The position numbers and the translations under genes were made by a program. This document shows positions 33,530 to 45,540 of a stretch of DNA of 50,072 nucleotides, in pieces; positions within the stretch are counted from its first letter, which is position 1; every line of letters starts with the position of its first letter. Under the pieces are notes generated by a model. It saw only the letters and a program-made list of their open reading frames with translations. It made no database searches and had not been told where the DNA came from. Origin of the DNA: Hydrogenophilales bacterium 16-64-40 (GTDB taxonomy: Bacteria > Pseudomonadota > Gammaproteobacteria > Burkholderiales > Thiobacillaceae); the NCBI GenBank assembly GCA_002256995.1, contig NCGX01000021.1, forward strand, positions 1 to 50,072. The letters run 5' to 3'.

Positions 33530-33958
33530 TCAAGCCAGTTCTTTATGCATGACTACGTGTGGGATGCCCGCCTCTACGTATTCTGCCCCCACGGCGACAA
33601 AGCCTGCGCGTGCGTAAAACGCAGCAGCGTGGGTTTGCGCGCCAAGCTGGACAAGGGCGTGTCCACGCGCCTGCGCCGCGTCCAGCGCGGCCGCCAGCAA
33701 GGCACGTCCAACGCCGCGGCCGCGCCAGGCCGGCAGCACCGCCATGCGGCCGATATGACCGTCGGGCAGCAGGCGGGCGCAGCCGATGGCTTCCCCCTGA
33801 TCGTCGACGGCGAGCAGCTGCACGGCACCGGCATCGTCGGCGTTCCATTCCAGCGTCTCGGGCACGCCCTGCTCGTCGATGAACACCGCACGCCGGACGC
33901 GGGACAGCCGTGCCTGCTCGTGCGCCCAGTCGGTGAGCAGGATGCGGAAATCAGCCAT
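33530..33958 (-). CDS. GNAT-family N-acetyltransferase
   Basis: 142 residues with the GNAT core: RRAVFIDEQGVPETLEWN at the N-terminus (as in ElaA/YjcF-like members), HIGRMAVLPAWRGRGVGRALLAAAL for acetyl-CoA binding and HAAAFYARAGFVAVG for the C-terminal half. Overlaps the UMF1 transporter stop by 8 bp and is probably co-transcribed. Substrate unknown. Confidence 0.9.
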   Translation of the reverse strand: MADFRILLTDWAHEQARLSRVRRAVFIDEQGVPETLEWNADDAGAVQLLAVDDQGEAIGCARLLPDGHIGRMAVLPAWRGRGVGRALLAAALDAAQARGHALVQLGAQTHAAAFYARAGFVAVGAEYVEAGIPHVVMHKELA

Positions 33959-35246
33959 GTTCGGCTTGCAGGATAAAGCGGTGCGCCGCGCGGCGGCCGC
34001 GATCGGCGCGGATCCCGCGCAGCACCCACAGGCCGGCGACGAACCAGGCGCCGGTAATCAGCAGGGCCTGACGATGGTCGCCCGCCGTCAGCCAGGTGGC
34101 GACGCCGTAGGTCAGCGGTCCGATGATCGAGGCGCACTTCACCGCCAGCCCCCACAGGCCGAAGAACTCAGCCTGGTGCGCGGGCGGCGCCAGGAGGCCG
34201 ACCATCGCCCGCCCCGCCGATTGCGACGCGCCCATGCACAGCCCGGCCAGGTTCGCCGCCAGCCAGAACATGCGTTCGTCCGGCGCGGCCCAGGCGAACA
34301 GCACCATTGCAATCCAGCCGACGAGCGTCAGGGCAATCGCCCGCACATGGCCGATGCGGTCCTGCACATGCCCAAATGCAAACGCGCCGATGGCGGCGGT
34401 GATGTTGACCACCAGCACCAGCAGAATGGTCCGCTGCGTATCGAACTGAAACACCTGGCTGGCATAGATCGCCGCCAGCGTGATGACCGCCTGTATCCCG
34501 GCTTGATACAGCACGGTGCAGACCAGAAAGCGCTTGAGGTCGGGCAGCTGGCTCAGGTGGCCGAGGGTGTAGCGCACCTGCCGCCAGGCGGTGCGCGGGA
34601 TGTGCGCGGGCAGCGGGACGGCGCGTTCGCGCAGCATCAGGAGCGTGGGCAGGCTCGACAGCGCAAAAATCGCGGCGGTGATCAGCATCACCACCGGGAC
34701 GAATTCGGCCGCGCCCTGCCCTTGCCCCTGCGCCCAGCCGATATACGCGAGGCTCGCGCCGAGCGATGCCAGCCCGCCGACGTAGCCCAGCGACCAGCCC
34801 CAGCCCGACACCCGGCCGAGCGCGCGCGGCCGTGCGAGTTCGGGCAGAAACGCGGCAATCAGGTTTTCACCGGTGCCGAAGAAATAATTGGACAGCACCA
34901 AGGCTGCGATCGCCAGCGCCAGCGCGCCGGGCGCGGCGAGATACAGCGCCGCGGTAAAGCCGACGCAGCCCAGCGTGGTCAGCCACAGCCCCTTTTTCTT
35001 GCTGGCGTGGGCGTCGGCCCAGGCGCCGATCAGCGGCGCGGTCAGCATGACGAGCGCGTAGGAAACAGACAGCGCCAACGTCCAGGCGAAGGTCGCCCAC
35101 GGCGCATTGCCGGCGACGACGGCGACAAAATACGCGCCGAACACCGCAGTGATGACGACCGTGGTGTAGCCCGAGTTGGCGAAGTCGAACATCGCCCACG
35201 CCCACACCTCGCGGCGCGGCACGCCGGGCTGCAGCAGCTTCTCCAT
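33951..35246 (-). CDS. MFS transporter, UMF1 (Atg22-like) family
   Basis: 431 residues with about twelve membrane helices. The N-terminus EVWAWAMFDFANSGYTTVV is the UMF1/Atg22 signature and the loop GAWADAHASKKKGLW is the MFS A-motif. UMF1 proteins are putative amino-acid or metabolite exporters in bacteria. The ATG at 35246 shares its A with the stop of the upstream ABC gene (TGATG). Confidence 0.88.
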   Translation of the reverse strand: MEKLLQPGVPRREVWAWAMFDFANSGYTTVVITAVFGAYFVAVVAGNAPWATFAWTLALSVSYALVMLTAPLIGAWADAHASKKKGLWLTTLGCVGFTAALYLAAPGALALAIAALVLSNYFFGTGENLIAAFLPELARPRALGRVSGWGWSLGYVGGLASLGASLAYIGWAQGQGQGAAEFVPVVMLITAAIFALSSLPTLLMLRERAVPLPAHIPRTAWRQVRYTLGHLSQLPDLKRFLVCTVLYQAGIQAVITLAAIYASQVFQFDTQRTILLVLVVNITAAIGAFAFGHVQDRIGHVRAIALTLVGWIAMVLFAWAAPDERMFWLAANLAGLCMGASQSAGRAMVGLLAPPAHQAEFFGLWGLAVKCASIIGPLTYGVATWLTAGDHRQALLITGAWFVAGLWVLRGIRADRGRRAAHRFILQAEHG

Positions 35247-37048
35247 CAGGCCGCACTGTCCTCGGCCTCGGCCTGCTGCTGCAGTGCCCACATGTGGGCG
35301 TACACGCCGTTCTTTGCCAGCAGGTCAAGATGCCGCCCGCGCTCGACGATGCGCCCCGCCTCGATCACCAGGATCTCGTCGGCCTCAACCACGGTGGACA
35401 GGCGGTGCGCGATGATGAGGCTGGTGCGGCTTCTGGCAATTTCCAGCAGCTCGCCCTGGATGGCCTTTTCGGTCTTGGTGTCGAGCGCCGAGGTCGCCTC
35501 GTCCAATATCAGGATGGCGGGGTTTTTCAGCAGCGTGCGGGCGATGGCCACCCGCTGCTTCTCGCCGCCCGAGAGCTTCAGTCCGCGCTCGCCCACCACC
35601 GTGTCCCAGCCCTGCGGCAAAATTTCGATGAAGTCGAGGATGTGCGCCGCGCGCGCAGCTTCGATGACTTCTTCCCGCGTCGCGTCGGGCCGGCCGTAGG
35701 CGATGTTGTAGTAGATGCTGTCGTTGAACAGCACGGTGTCCTGCGGCACCACGCCGATGGCGGCGCGCAGGCTGTCCTGCGTCACCTGGCGGATGTCCTG
35801 GCCGTCGATGCTGATGCGGCCGGAATCGACGTCGTAGAAGCGGAACAGCAGGCGCGCCAGGGTCGACTTGCCGGCGCCGCTGGACCCCACCGCCGCCACG
35901 GTGTGGCCGGCCGGGATGGTGAAGCTGACGTCGTGCAGGATCGGGCGGTCCGGATTGTAGGCAAAATCGACATGCTCGAATCTCACCTCGCCGGCGACGA
36001 CCGTTAGTTCACGCGCATCCGGCGCGTCCTCCACTTCGCGCGGGCGGTGCAGCAGCGCGAACATGCGCTCGACGTCGGCGATCGACTCCTTGATCTGGCG
36101 GTACATCACGCCGAGAAAGCTCAGCGGCTGGAACATCTGCAGCAGGAAGGCGTTGACCATCACCAGGTCGCCCAGCGTCAGCGTGCCCTTGACCACACCG
36201 TCGGCGGCGAGCAGCACCATCAGGGTGACGCCGATGGCGATCACCCCCGCCTGCGCGATATTGAGCATGCCCAGCGAGCGCTGCGATTTGAGCGCCATGT
36301 TCTCCCACTCGATCAGGCTGTTGTCGTAGCGGCGCGCCTCGTATTTATCGTTGCCGAAGTACTTGACCGTCTCGTAGTTCAGCAGGCTGTCGATGGCGCG
36401 GCCATACGCCTCGGAATCCAGCGCATTGGCGCGCCGCACGAACTGGGTACGCCACTCGGTGATGGTGATGGTGAAGCCGATGTAGGCCGCCAGCGTCACC
36501 AGGGTGATGAGACCGAACACCCAGTCGAGCTTGACGAACAGGATGCCCGCCACCATCAGAATTTCCAGCAGCGTCGGGGTGATGCGGAACAGCAGATAGC
36601 CGACCAGGCTCGACATCGCCTTGGAACCGCGTTCGATGTCGCGGGTGATGCCGCCGGTCTGCCGCTCGAGATGGAAGCGCAGCGACAGCGCGTGTAGATG
36701 CTGGAACACCGCCATGCTGATGCGGCGCATCGCGCGCTGCGTGACCTTGGAAAACACCACGTCGCGCAGGTCGGAAAACGAGGTGCTGGCAAAGCGCAGG
36801 ATGCCGTAGCCCAGTATGAAGGCCAGCGGCAGCACCACTTCCGGGCGCGGCTTGTCGAGCGCGTCGATGATTTCCTTCAGCACCAGCGGCACGGCCACCG
36901 AGGCCAGCTTGGCGCCGATCAGCAGCGCCAGCGCCAGCAGCACGCGGCCGCGGAATTCCCACAAATAGGGGAACAGGCGGCCGATCGAACGCAGGCTGGG
37001 TTCGCCGATTGGCGGTGGCGGAGAATGGGAATGATCGGGATGGAACAT
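35246..37048 (-). CDS. ABC half-transporter of the Atm1/ABCB7 type
   Basis: 600 residues. The N-terminal membrane domain (about 30-310) has six helices and the Atm1-type LLNYETVKYFGNDKYEARRYD. The ATPase domain has [41 protein letters not shown] and IIAHRLSTVV. Atm1-like exporters move glutathione-based metal or persulfide compounds out of the cytoplasm; the bacterial members are linked to heavy-metal tolerance. Starts MFHPDHSHSPPPPIGE, a His-rich N-terminus that may bind metal. First gene of a three-gene minus-strand operon with UMF1 and GNAT. Confidence 0.92.
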   Translation of the reverse strand: MFHPDHSHSPPPPIGEPSLRSIGRLFPYLWEFRGRVLLALALLIGAKLASVAVPLVLKEIIDALDKPRPEVVLPLAFILGYGILRFASTSFSDLRDVVFSKVTQRAMRRISMAVFQHLHALSLRFHLERQTGGITRDIERGSKAMSSLVGYLLFRITPTLLEILMVAGILFVKLDWVFGLITLVTLAAYIGFTITITEWRTQFVRRANALDSEAYGRAIDSLLNYETVKYFGNDKYEARRYDNSLIEWENMALKSQRSLGMLNIAQAGVIAIGVTLMVLLAADGVVKGTLTLGDLVMVNAFLLQMFQPLSFLGVMYRQIKESIADVERMFALLHRPREVEDAPDARELTVVAGEVRFEHVDFAYNPDRPILHDVSFTIPAGHTVAAVGSSGAGKSTLARLLFRFYDVDSGRISIDGQDIRQVTQDSLRAAIGVVPQDTVLFNDSIYYNIAYGRPDATREEVIEAARAAHILDFIEILPQGWDTVVGERGLKLSGGEKQRVAIARTLLKNPAILILDEATSALDTKTEKAIQGELLEIARSRTSLIIAHRLSTVVEADEILVIEAGRIVERGRHLDLLAKNGVYAHMWALQQQAEAEDSAA

Positions 37049-37132
37049 CAGGTCGGGTAGAATCGCGGCTTGTTTTCTTCCCCGATTTTACGTCCATGCG
37101 CGGAGGTTTCCGCCGCGGACGACACAAATGGC

Positions 37133-37480
37133 ATGAAGCTCTACGGCATTCCCAACTGCACCACAGTGAAAAAAGCGCGCGCCTGGCTGGCCGATCGCGC
37201 ACTCGACGTCGCCTTCCACGACTTCAAGAAACAGGGCGTCGATGCCGCATGGCTGCGCGAGGTTGCTGCGCAAACCGGCTGGCAGGCGCTCGTCAACACG
37301 CGCGGCACCACCTGGCGCAAACTCACCGATGCGGAAAAGGCCGCCGTCAGCGACAAGGCCAGCGCGATTGCATTGATGATCTCGCAGCCCAGCGTGATCA
37401 AGCGGCCGCTGCTGGAACGCGACGGGACATATCATCTGGGTTTCACCGAAGACCAGTACCAAACCTTATTTGGAGCATGA
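37133..37480 (+). CDS. Spx/ArsC-like (YffB) glutaredoxin-fold protein
   Basis: 115 residues from the ATG at 37133. MKLYGIPNCTTVKKARAWL has the single-Cys CxxxxKKA motif of the YffB/Spx/ArsC-like group, and VNTRGTTWRKL and MISQPSVIKRPLL complete the family pattern. A glutaredoxin-fold protein of uncertain role; in proteobacteria it is often next to dapE, as here (6 bp upstream). It is unlikely to be an arsenate reductase, because there is no ars context. Confidence 0.88.
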   Translation: MKLYGIPNCTTVKKARAWLADRALDVAFHDFKKQGVDAAWLREVAAQTGWQALVNTRGTTWRKLTDAEKAAVSDKASAIALMISQPSVIKRPLLERDGTYHLGFTEDQYQTLFGA

Positions 37481-38647
<1,167 letters not shown>

Positions 38648-38666
38648 TGGGTGTCTGCGAAGCGCG

Positions 38667-38803
38667 TTGTAGGAGCACCCGCAAGGGGTAGGCCGTGGCT
38701 GTAAGCCGACAAGTCGACAACAGCCACGCTCCGGCGCCCTCGCCGCGATTTCCGCACCGTCGCGATCTTCACGGCATCGGCCCGGGGGCGGGGCCTCCTA
38801 CAA
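38667..38803. repeat. GTAGGAG-type imperfect inverted repeat between dapE and prmB
   Basis: TTGTAGGAG (38667-38675) is mirrored by CTCCTACAA (38795-38803), enclosing about 120 bp of GC-rich sequence with further short inverted pieces. The outer arms and their GC-rich interior resemble REP-type palindromic elements of proteobacteria (TGTAGGAGCGG class). It may fold as a long hairpin between the two genes. It is likely a genomic repeat, but no second copy is visible in the window. Confidence 0.5.
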
Positions 38804-38833
38804 TTTTGCTTCGTGGACCATGGACTTTATGAA

Positions 38834-39730
38834 ATGAAACACTTCGACGACACCGAATCCCTCATCACCGTGCGCGACTGGCTGCGCTTCGCCGTGTCGC
38901 GCTTCAACGAGGCCAAGCTGTTTTTCGGCCACGGCTCCGACAACGCCTTCGACGAGGCGGCCTACCTGGTCCTGCACACCCTGCACCTGCCGCTCGAGCG
39001 GCTGGAGCCTTTCCTCGACGCCAGCCTGACGCATGGCGAATCGGAGGAGGTGCAGGCGGTGATCGAGCGGCGAGTGCGCGAGCGCATTCCGGCTGCGTAT
39101 CTGACGAACGAGGCCTGGCTGGGCGAACACCGTTTCTATGTCGACGAGCGGGTGATCGTGCCGCGCTCCTTCATCGCCGAACTGCTGCACGAGCAGCTGG
39201 CGCCGTGGATTGAAGCGCCGGACGAAGTGACGCGCGCACTCGATCTCTGCACCGGCTCGGGCTGCCTCGCCATCCTGGCGGCGCTGGCCTTCCCCCATGC
39301 CAAAATCGATGCGGCGGATTTGTCGGTCGATGCGCTGGCCGTCGCTGCGAAGAACGTCGCCGACTATGGCCTCGCGGATCGCGTCGAGCTGATCGAGTCG
39401 GATCTCTTCGCGGCGCTGGCAGGCCGCAGCTATGACGTCATCCTCAGCAACCCGCCCTACGTGAACGCCGAATCGGTGGCCGCGCTGCCGCCGGAATACC
39501 AGGCGGAGCCGGCGCTGGCGCTGGGCTCGGGGGAGGACGGCCTGGACGCCACGCGGCAGATCCTCGCTGCGGCCCGGGCCCACCTCAATCCCGGCGGCCT
39601 GCTGGTGGTGGAAATCGGCCACAACCGCGACGCACTCGAAGCCGCCTACCCCAACCTGCCCTTCACCTGGCTCGACACCGAGGGCGGCGACCAGTTCGTC
39701 TTCATGCTGCGGCGCGAAGACCTGCCGTAA
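38834..39730 (+). CDS. prmB: Ribosomal protein L3 glutamine methyltransferase PrmB
   Basis: 298 residues from the ATG at 38834 (a GTG at 38813 is possible). It is a class I SAM methyltransferase of the HemK family: LDLCTGSGCLAILAALAFP for SAM binding and the catalytic LSNPPYVNAE. The N-terminal domain (SLITVRDWLRFAVSRFNEAKLFFGHGSDNAFDEAAYLVLH) is diagnostic of PrmB rather than PrmC. It methylates a glutamine of ribosomal protein L3. Confidence 0.95.
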   Translation: MKHFDDTESLITVRDWLRFAVSRFNEAKLFFGHGSDNAFDEAAYLVLHTLHLPLERLEPFLDASLTHGESEEVQAVIERRVRERIPAAYLTNEAWLGEHRFYVDERVIVPRSFIAELLHEQLAPWIEAPDEVTRALDLCTGSGCLAILAALAFPHAKIDAADLSVDALAVAAKNVADYGLADRVELIESDLFAALAGRSYDVILSNPPYVNAESVAALPPEYQAEPALALGSGEDGLDATRQILAAARAHLNPGGLLVVEIGHNRDALEAAYPNLPFTWLDTEGGDQFVFMLRREDLP

Positions 39731-39734
39731 GCGG

Positions 39735-41987
39735 CTAGCCTGTTTTTTCGCCCAGCCGCTGCGCGTCGAGCATGCCCGCCAGCGCATCCGCCGGCTGCGG
39801 CCGGCTCATCAGATACCCCTGGCCGAATTCGCAGCCATGCTCGCGCAGAAAATCGTACTGCGCCTGGGTTTCGATCCCCTCGGCCACCACCTCCAGCTCC
39901 AGGCCTTTTGCCAGCGCCAGAATTGTCCTGACGATCTGGGTGTCGCCCGTACTCCCCGGAATCTTGCTCACAAACGACTGGTCCATCTTGAGGATATGGA
40001 ACGGCAGCTGCTTCAGATAGCTGAGGCTGGAATAGCCGGTGCCGAAGTCATCGAGCGACAAGCGCACGCCCATTCCGCGCAACTGGTCGAGGCTGCTGCG
40101 CACCTCGTCGTTCATGATCAGCATCACGTTCTCGGTAATCTCAAGCTCGAGAAACGCCGGCGCGAGGCCGGTGCGCGACAAGGCCTGCTCGACCGATTTC
40201 ACCAGACGCTGCCCTTCGAACTGGCGGGTGGACACATTGATGGCCAGCGTCATGCCTTCGGCCTTGCCCTGCTGCTGCCAGGCGCGCAACTGGGCACACC
40301 CGGCTTCCAGGACCCACTCGCCGATCGGGACGATCAGGCCGGTGTCCTCGGCAGAAGAAATGAACGCGCCCGGCATCACCAGGCCATGCTCCGGATCGTC
40401 CCAGCGCAGCAACGCCTCGAACCCCACCATGCGCCGGCTACCCAGTTCCACGATCGGCTGGTAGTGCAACAGGAGTTCGTCGCGCTCCAGCGCCTGGCGC
40501 AAACGGGTGTCGAGCGTCAGGCGTTCGACCACGCGCGTCGTCTGCTGGGCCTGATAAAAGAGGAAGCGGTTGCCGCCAAGCTCCTTGGCCTGGTACATGG
40601 CGGTGTCCGCATGCTTGAGCAGGCTGTCGACCGAATCGGCGTCTTCGGGGTACAGCGCAATGCCGATGCTGGCGCTGCTGTAGATCTGCGTCGGACCGAT
40701 ATGAAATGGTTCGCCCAGGCTGCGCAATAGGCGGGTGGCCACCAGTTCCGCATCCGAGGTGGCCTCGATGTCTGAAACGATCACCACGAATTCGTCGCCG
40801 CCGAAGCGGCTCAGGTGGTCGTTTGCACGCAATACCGACTGCAGGCGTTCGGCGATCTGCTTGAGCAGCAGATCGCCGGCGCCGTGCCCCAGCCCGTCGT
40901 TGATGTTCTTCAGCCGGTCGATATCGATGAACAACAAGGCCAGGCGTTCATGGTTTTCATGCAAGCCGGTCAGCATCTGCGCCAGCGTATTGCTGAATCC
41001 TTCACGGTTCGGCAAGCCGGTCAGGCTGTCGAAGTAGGCAATCTGCTTCAGATGCTGCTGCGCCGCTTCGCGCTGGCGGATTTCGGCATGGAGCATTTCG
41101 GCACGCCGCTGCAGCTCACCCGTCTGGCGCTGCACCTGGCGGCGCAGGAAGGCCGCGATCGCCAACGCCAGGCCCAGCACGACAGCCGCACCTGCCACGG
41201 CCCACGGCAGCCAGCGGGCATAGCGATCCGGCGGTGTCGCTTCCAGCCAGCGGCGCAGGGAATCGTAATACGCGGAATGCTGGTCAGCCTTGAGCTGGGC
41301 CAGATGATGGTCAAGTGCGGCCAACACTGCAGGATCGGCCGCCTTGGGCGCGGCATAGTGCACAAAAACCGGATTGAATACGATGGCCGTTACGACCACA
41401 TCCGGCTCGTGCGCATGCAGCGCGGCAAACACCCGGTTGACCGCCCCGGCGTCGACGTGCCGCTGTGCGACCGCCTGCATTACCTGGGGATAGGTGTCGA
41501 CATACACGGGCGTGAAGGCGGCATCGAAACGGGCCGCCAGTTCGACCAAAGCCTGGCCGTGGGTGCTGCTGCGCATCAAGGCGACGCGCTTGCCTTTAAG
41601 GTCAGGCAGCGATTCGATGCGGGCATCGGCATGCCGGAACACCATGCCCCAGTTTCCGATCAGGCTCTGCTTGGAAAACTTGAACTGGCTTGCGCGCGCT
41701 TCGGTATAGGCGAAGCCCACCAGCAGATCGATCTCGCCCCGTTCGAGGCGTTCCACCTGTTTGTCGAACGCGTCCGGCACAAACGCCAGTTTCCAGCCTT
41801 CACGGTCCGCCACCCAGCGCAGCATGTCGATCGCGATGCCTTCGGGTTGCGCCCCGGCGGGGGCACTGACGATCGGCGGGTTCTCGAACACCCCGACCCG
41901 CACCACCAAGGGATCCGATGCCGCCCATGCCAGGCCCGTCGACATCAGCCAAAGCAGCCAAATTTTCTTAAATATTTGTCGAGTCAC
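39735..41987 (-). CDS. Periplasmic-sensor GGDEF-EAL protein
   Basis: 750 residues. A signal sequence (about 1-22) is followed by an SBP_bac_3-type periplasmic ligand domain (about 28-245), a membrane helix (about 255-278), a short coiled coil, then a GGDEF domain with intact SRFGGDEF and an upstream RAND inhibition site five residues before it. An EAL domain follows with intact FEALLRW, ELEITENV and SLDDFGTGYSSL. Both catalytic centres look functional, so it may make or degrade c-di-GMP, switched by a small periplasmic ligand. Transcribed alone, convergent with prmB 4 bp away. Confidence 0.95.
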   Translation of the reverse strand: MTRQIFKKIWLLWLMSTGLAWAASDPLVVRVGVFENPPIVSAPAGAQPEGIAIDMLRWVADREGWKLAFVPDAFDKQVERLERGEIDLLVGFAYTEARASQFKFSKQSLIGNWGMVFRHADARIESLPDLKGKRVALMRSSTHGQALVELAARFDAAFTPVYVDTYPQVMQAVAQRHVDAGAVNRVFAALHAHEPDVVVTAIVFNPVFVHYAAPKAADPAVLAALDHHLAQLKADQHSAYYDSLRRWLEATPPDRYARWLPWAVAGAAVVLGLALAIAAFLRRQVQRQTGELQRRAEMLHAEIRQREAAQQHLKQIAYFDSLTGLPNREGFSNTLAQMLTGLHENHERLALLFIDIDRLKNINDGLGHGAGDLLLKQIAERLQSVLRANDHLSRFGGDEFVVIVSDIEATSDAELVATRLLRSLGEPFHIGPTQIYSSASIGIALYPEDADSVDSLLKHADTAMYQAKELGGNRFLFYQAQQTTRVVERLTLDTRLRQALERDELLLHYQPIVELGSRRMVGFEALLRWDDPEHGLVMPGAFISSAEDTGLIVPIGEWVLEAGCAQLRAWQQQGKAEGMTLAINVSTRQFEGQRLVKSVEQALSRTGLAPAFLELEITENVMLIMNDEVRSSLDQLRGMGVRLSLDDFGTGYSSLSYLKQLPFHILKMDQSFVSKIPGSTGDTQIVRTILALAKGLELEVVAEGIETQAQYDFLREHGCEFGQGYLMSRPQPADALAGMLDAQRLGEKTG

Positions 41988-42123
41988 GCGTATGTCAGGG
42001 GCTCGGCTCTCGGTACGTAATCTATTAAAGCGGCATTGACCAGGCTAATCTTGAATCGGCTTGGGGATAGGCCGACCCATCGGCGTCGGCCTGAAATCTA
42101 GCGGTAGGACCGCGCATTAACAA

Positions 42124-42140
42124 CCCTGCTGAAGGCAGGG
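42124..42140 (-). terminator. Intrinsic terminator-like hairpin after the hydrogenase operon
   Basis: CCCTGC and GCAGGG pair around a five-base loop; on the minus strand the hairpin is followed by TTGTTAA. It lies 12 bp past the stop of the maturation protease gene, the last gene of the hyh operon. Confidence 0.55.
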
Positions 42141-42151
42141 AAACCGGGCGG

Positions 42152-42594
42152 CTATCGGGACGCCGCCAGGTCGGCGGCAATGTGCCGGGCGAGTTGCCGC
42201 GCCGCGGCCTGAATATCGTCTCCCGCCGTTGTTCCGGGCGCAACCGGGCCGATTTCAATGCCGTACAGGTCGATGCGCGAGGGCAGACTGCCGAGTTCGC
42301 GCGCCAGTGACAAGGCGTCGATGACCCCGAGCCCGTGGCTGGACAGCCCTTGGCTGTAGGCAGGCCACGTCTCGGTGCCAAAACGGCGTATGTCACCGAT
42401 CGGGCTGCCACTTTGCATGGCGTCGATCAGGATGGCCCAGGCGGTGTCTTCTAGCAGGGGGATCAGGTTGGCGCCCGGGCGATCCAGCCTGTCGATGCAC
42501 GCGTCGACGCCCATGGCCGACAAAGCATCGGCGACCAGCCAGCCGGCCTGGTCGTCGCCCGACGGCGAGCCGATGCCGAGGATGCGCACTTTGT

Positions 42595-42598
<4 letters not shown>
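42152..42598 (-). CDS. [NiFe]-hydrogenase maturation protease (HyaD/HycI type)
   Basis: 148 residues from the ATG at 42598, overlapping the large-subunit stop by 4 bp. LGIGSPSGDDQAGWLVAD near the start is the family's nickel-probing Asp motif, LIDAMQSG follows, and SSHGLGVIDALSLAREL carries the third conserved part. It removes the C-terminal peptide of the large subunit after nickel insertion. Its presence in the operon supports a functional hydrogenase. Confidence 0.88.
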
Positions 42599-43888
<1,290 letters not shown>

Positions 43889-43896
<8 letters not shown>

Positions 43897-44692
43897 CGCC
43901 GCGCAGCCTGATTTTGTCGGCCGCCGCGAGAAACACCGGCGCCTGGCTGTTGATCGACTGGAAGCGCTGGACGATGTCGCGCGGCGCCAGCCCCAGGCTT
44001 GCGAACTGCGCCGCCAGCGCGTCGGTGTTGGCGTTTTCCGCCGGACCGTAGCAGCCGTAGCAGTCGCGCCCGAGGCCGGGGCACAGCGCGCCGCAGCCGG
44101 CCCGCGTCACCGGCCCCATGCAGGCGATGCCGCGGCTCACCATCACGCAGGCATGGCCCTGGCGCTTGCATTCGGTGCACACCTTGTCGGCGTTGTCGCG
44201 CGGCGCCACCCCGAGCAGCAGGGCATTCACCACCGCCAGCATCTGCGGGCCGCTGACCGGGCAGCCCCACAGTTCGAAGTCGACCTTCACGTGGCTGGCA
44301 ATCGGCGTCGACTGCGCCAGGCTGCTGATCGCTTCGGGGTGGCTGTAAATCTGCGCCACCCATTGCGCGCCGTCGGCGCCGTTGCGCAAGGCCTGGATGC
44401 CCCCTGCGGTGGCGCAGGCGCCGATGGGAATCAAGAGGCGGCTGTGCTGGCGGATGTGCTGGATGCGCTCGATGTCTTCCGGGGTCGACACGCTGCCTTC
44501 GACGAAGGCGACATCCACGTCGGTGTCCGGGTCGAGCGGTCCGGCTTCGGCGAAGTGCACCAGATCGACGCGTTCGGCAAGCGCGAGCAGGTCCTCGCCG
44601 AGGTTGAGCAATGCCAACTGGCAGCCGTCGCACGAACTGAACTTGTGCACCGCCACGCGCGGCCTGATGGAATTGTTGATCGCTGAATTCAT
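43889..44692 (-). CDS. [NiFe]-hydrogenase small subunit, group 3b-like (delta)
   Basis: 267 residues, without a Tat signal, so cytoplasmic. The proximal-cluster motif SSCDGCQ (Cys21, Cys24) and GACATAGG, plus later WGCPVSGPQ and the Cys-rich CTECKRQGHACVMVSRGIACMGPVTRAGCGALCPG, supply three [4Fe-4S] clusters. It is the typical F420-nonreducing/sulfhydrogenase delta layout. The start shares a base with the gamma subunit stop (TGATG). Confidence 0.93.
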
Positions 44693-45540
44693 CAGAAGCC
44701 CCGGTGCGACAGCAGGATCTTGACCTCGCCCCAGTTGAACACCGGGCCGTCGCGGCAGACGAAGGCGCCGCCGAGCTGGCAATGGCCGCAGCGCCCCACC
44801 GCGCACTGCATGTTGCGTTCCATGCTCAGAAACAGCTGCGATTCGGGCAGGCCGCGCGCCAGCAGATTGTCCGCGGCGACGCGCATCATGCCTTCCGGCC
44901 CGCACATCATCGCCACCGCGCGCGTCGGGTTGAAGCGAGCGAGATCGAACAATTCCGTCACGCGCCCGACATGCCAGGGCCACAGCGCGCCACCCTCGTC
45001 GGCCGCAACCAGCACCTGGGTATCCGGCAACTTCGCCCAGTGGTCGTATTGCTCGCGCCAGATCAGGTCGTCGGCGTGCTTCACCCCCTGGATGATGACC
45101 AGCTTGCCGAAGCGCTCGCGCCGCCGCAGCACGTAGTGAATCACCGACACCGCCGGCGCGCAGCCGAGTCCCCCGGTCACCAGCACCACATCGCAGCCGC
45201 CCATTTCCTGCAGCGGCCAGCCGCGCCCGAACGGACCGCGCAGCCCCACCCGGTCGCCCGGTTGCAGCGCCGCCAATCCCCGCGTGACGCGTCCCACCGC
45301 GCGGATGGTGTGGCCGATCCCGTTGCGCGCCTCCGGGTCGGACATGATGGAAATCGGCACCTCGCCGACGCCGTAGAGATACAGCATGTTGAACTGCCCC
45401 GGCGCGAAGCGGTAGGCGGCCTGCGCCGCCGCGTCGTCGAGGCGCAGCTCAAGGGTGAAGATGGTCGGCGACTCCTGGGTCCGTGCCACCACGCTGGCGG
45501 CGTGCGGGGGACCGGCGTCGATGGCGTGCGGCGCTTTCAT
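44692..45540 (-). CDS. Hydrogenase gamma subunit, FAD/NAD(P)-binding
   Basis: 282 residues from the ATG at 45540. A ferredoxin reductase-like domain with RFAPGQFNMLYLYGVGEVPISIMSD for FAD, GGLGCAPAVSVIHYVL for NAD(P), MMCGPEGMM, and a C-terminal [2Fe-2S] or zinc-like CAVGRCGHCQLGGAFVC. It transfers electrons between the hydrogenase clusters and NAD(P)(H). Overlaps the beta subunit by 4 bp and the delta by 1-3 bp. Confidence 0.93.
   Translation of the reverse strand: MKAPHAIDAGPPHAASVVARTQESPTIFTLELRLDDAAAQAAYRFAPGQFNMLYLYGVGEVPISIMSDPEARNGIGHTIRAVGRVTRGLAALQPGDRVGLRGPFGRGWPLQEMGGCDVVLVTGGLGCAPAVSVIHYVLRRRERFGKLVIIQGVKHADDLIWREQYDHWAKLPDTQVLVAADEGGALWPWHVGRVTELFDLARFNPTRAVAMMCGPEGMMRVAADNLLARGLPESQLFLSMERNMQCAVGRCGHCQLGGAFVCRDGPVFNWGEVKILLSHRGF

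Noticed and set aside
33879-35699. A 606-codon plus-strand frame over the UMF1 and ABC genes
   Set aside because: Highly basic and repetitive, opposite to two recognised genes.
37133-37480. Arsenate reductase ArsC
   Set aside because: It has the Spx/YffB-type single-Cys motif and lies beside dapE without any ars gene.
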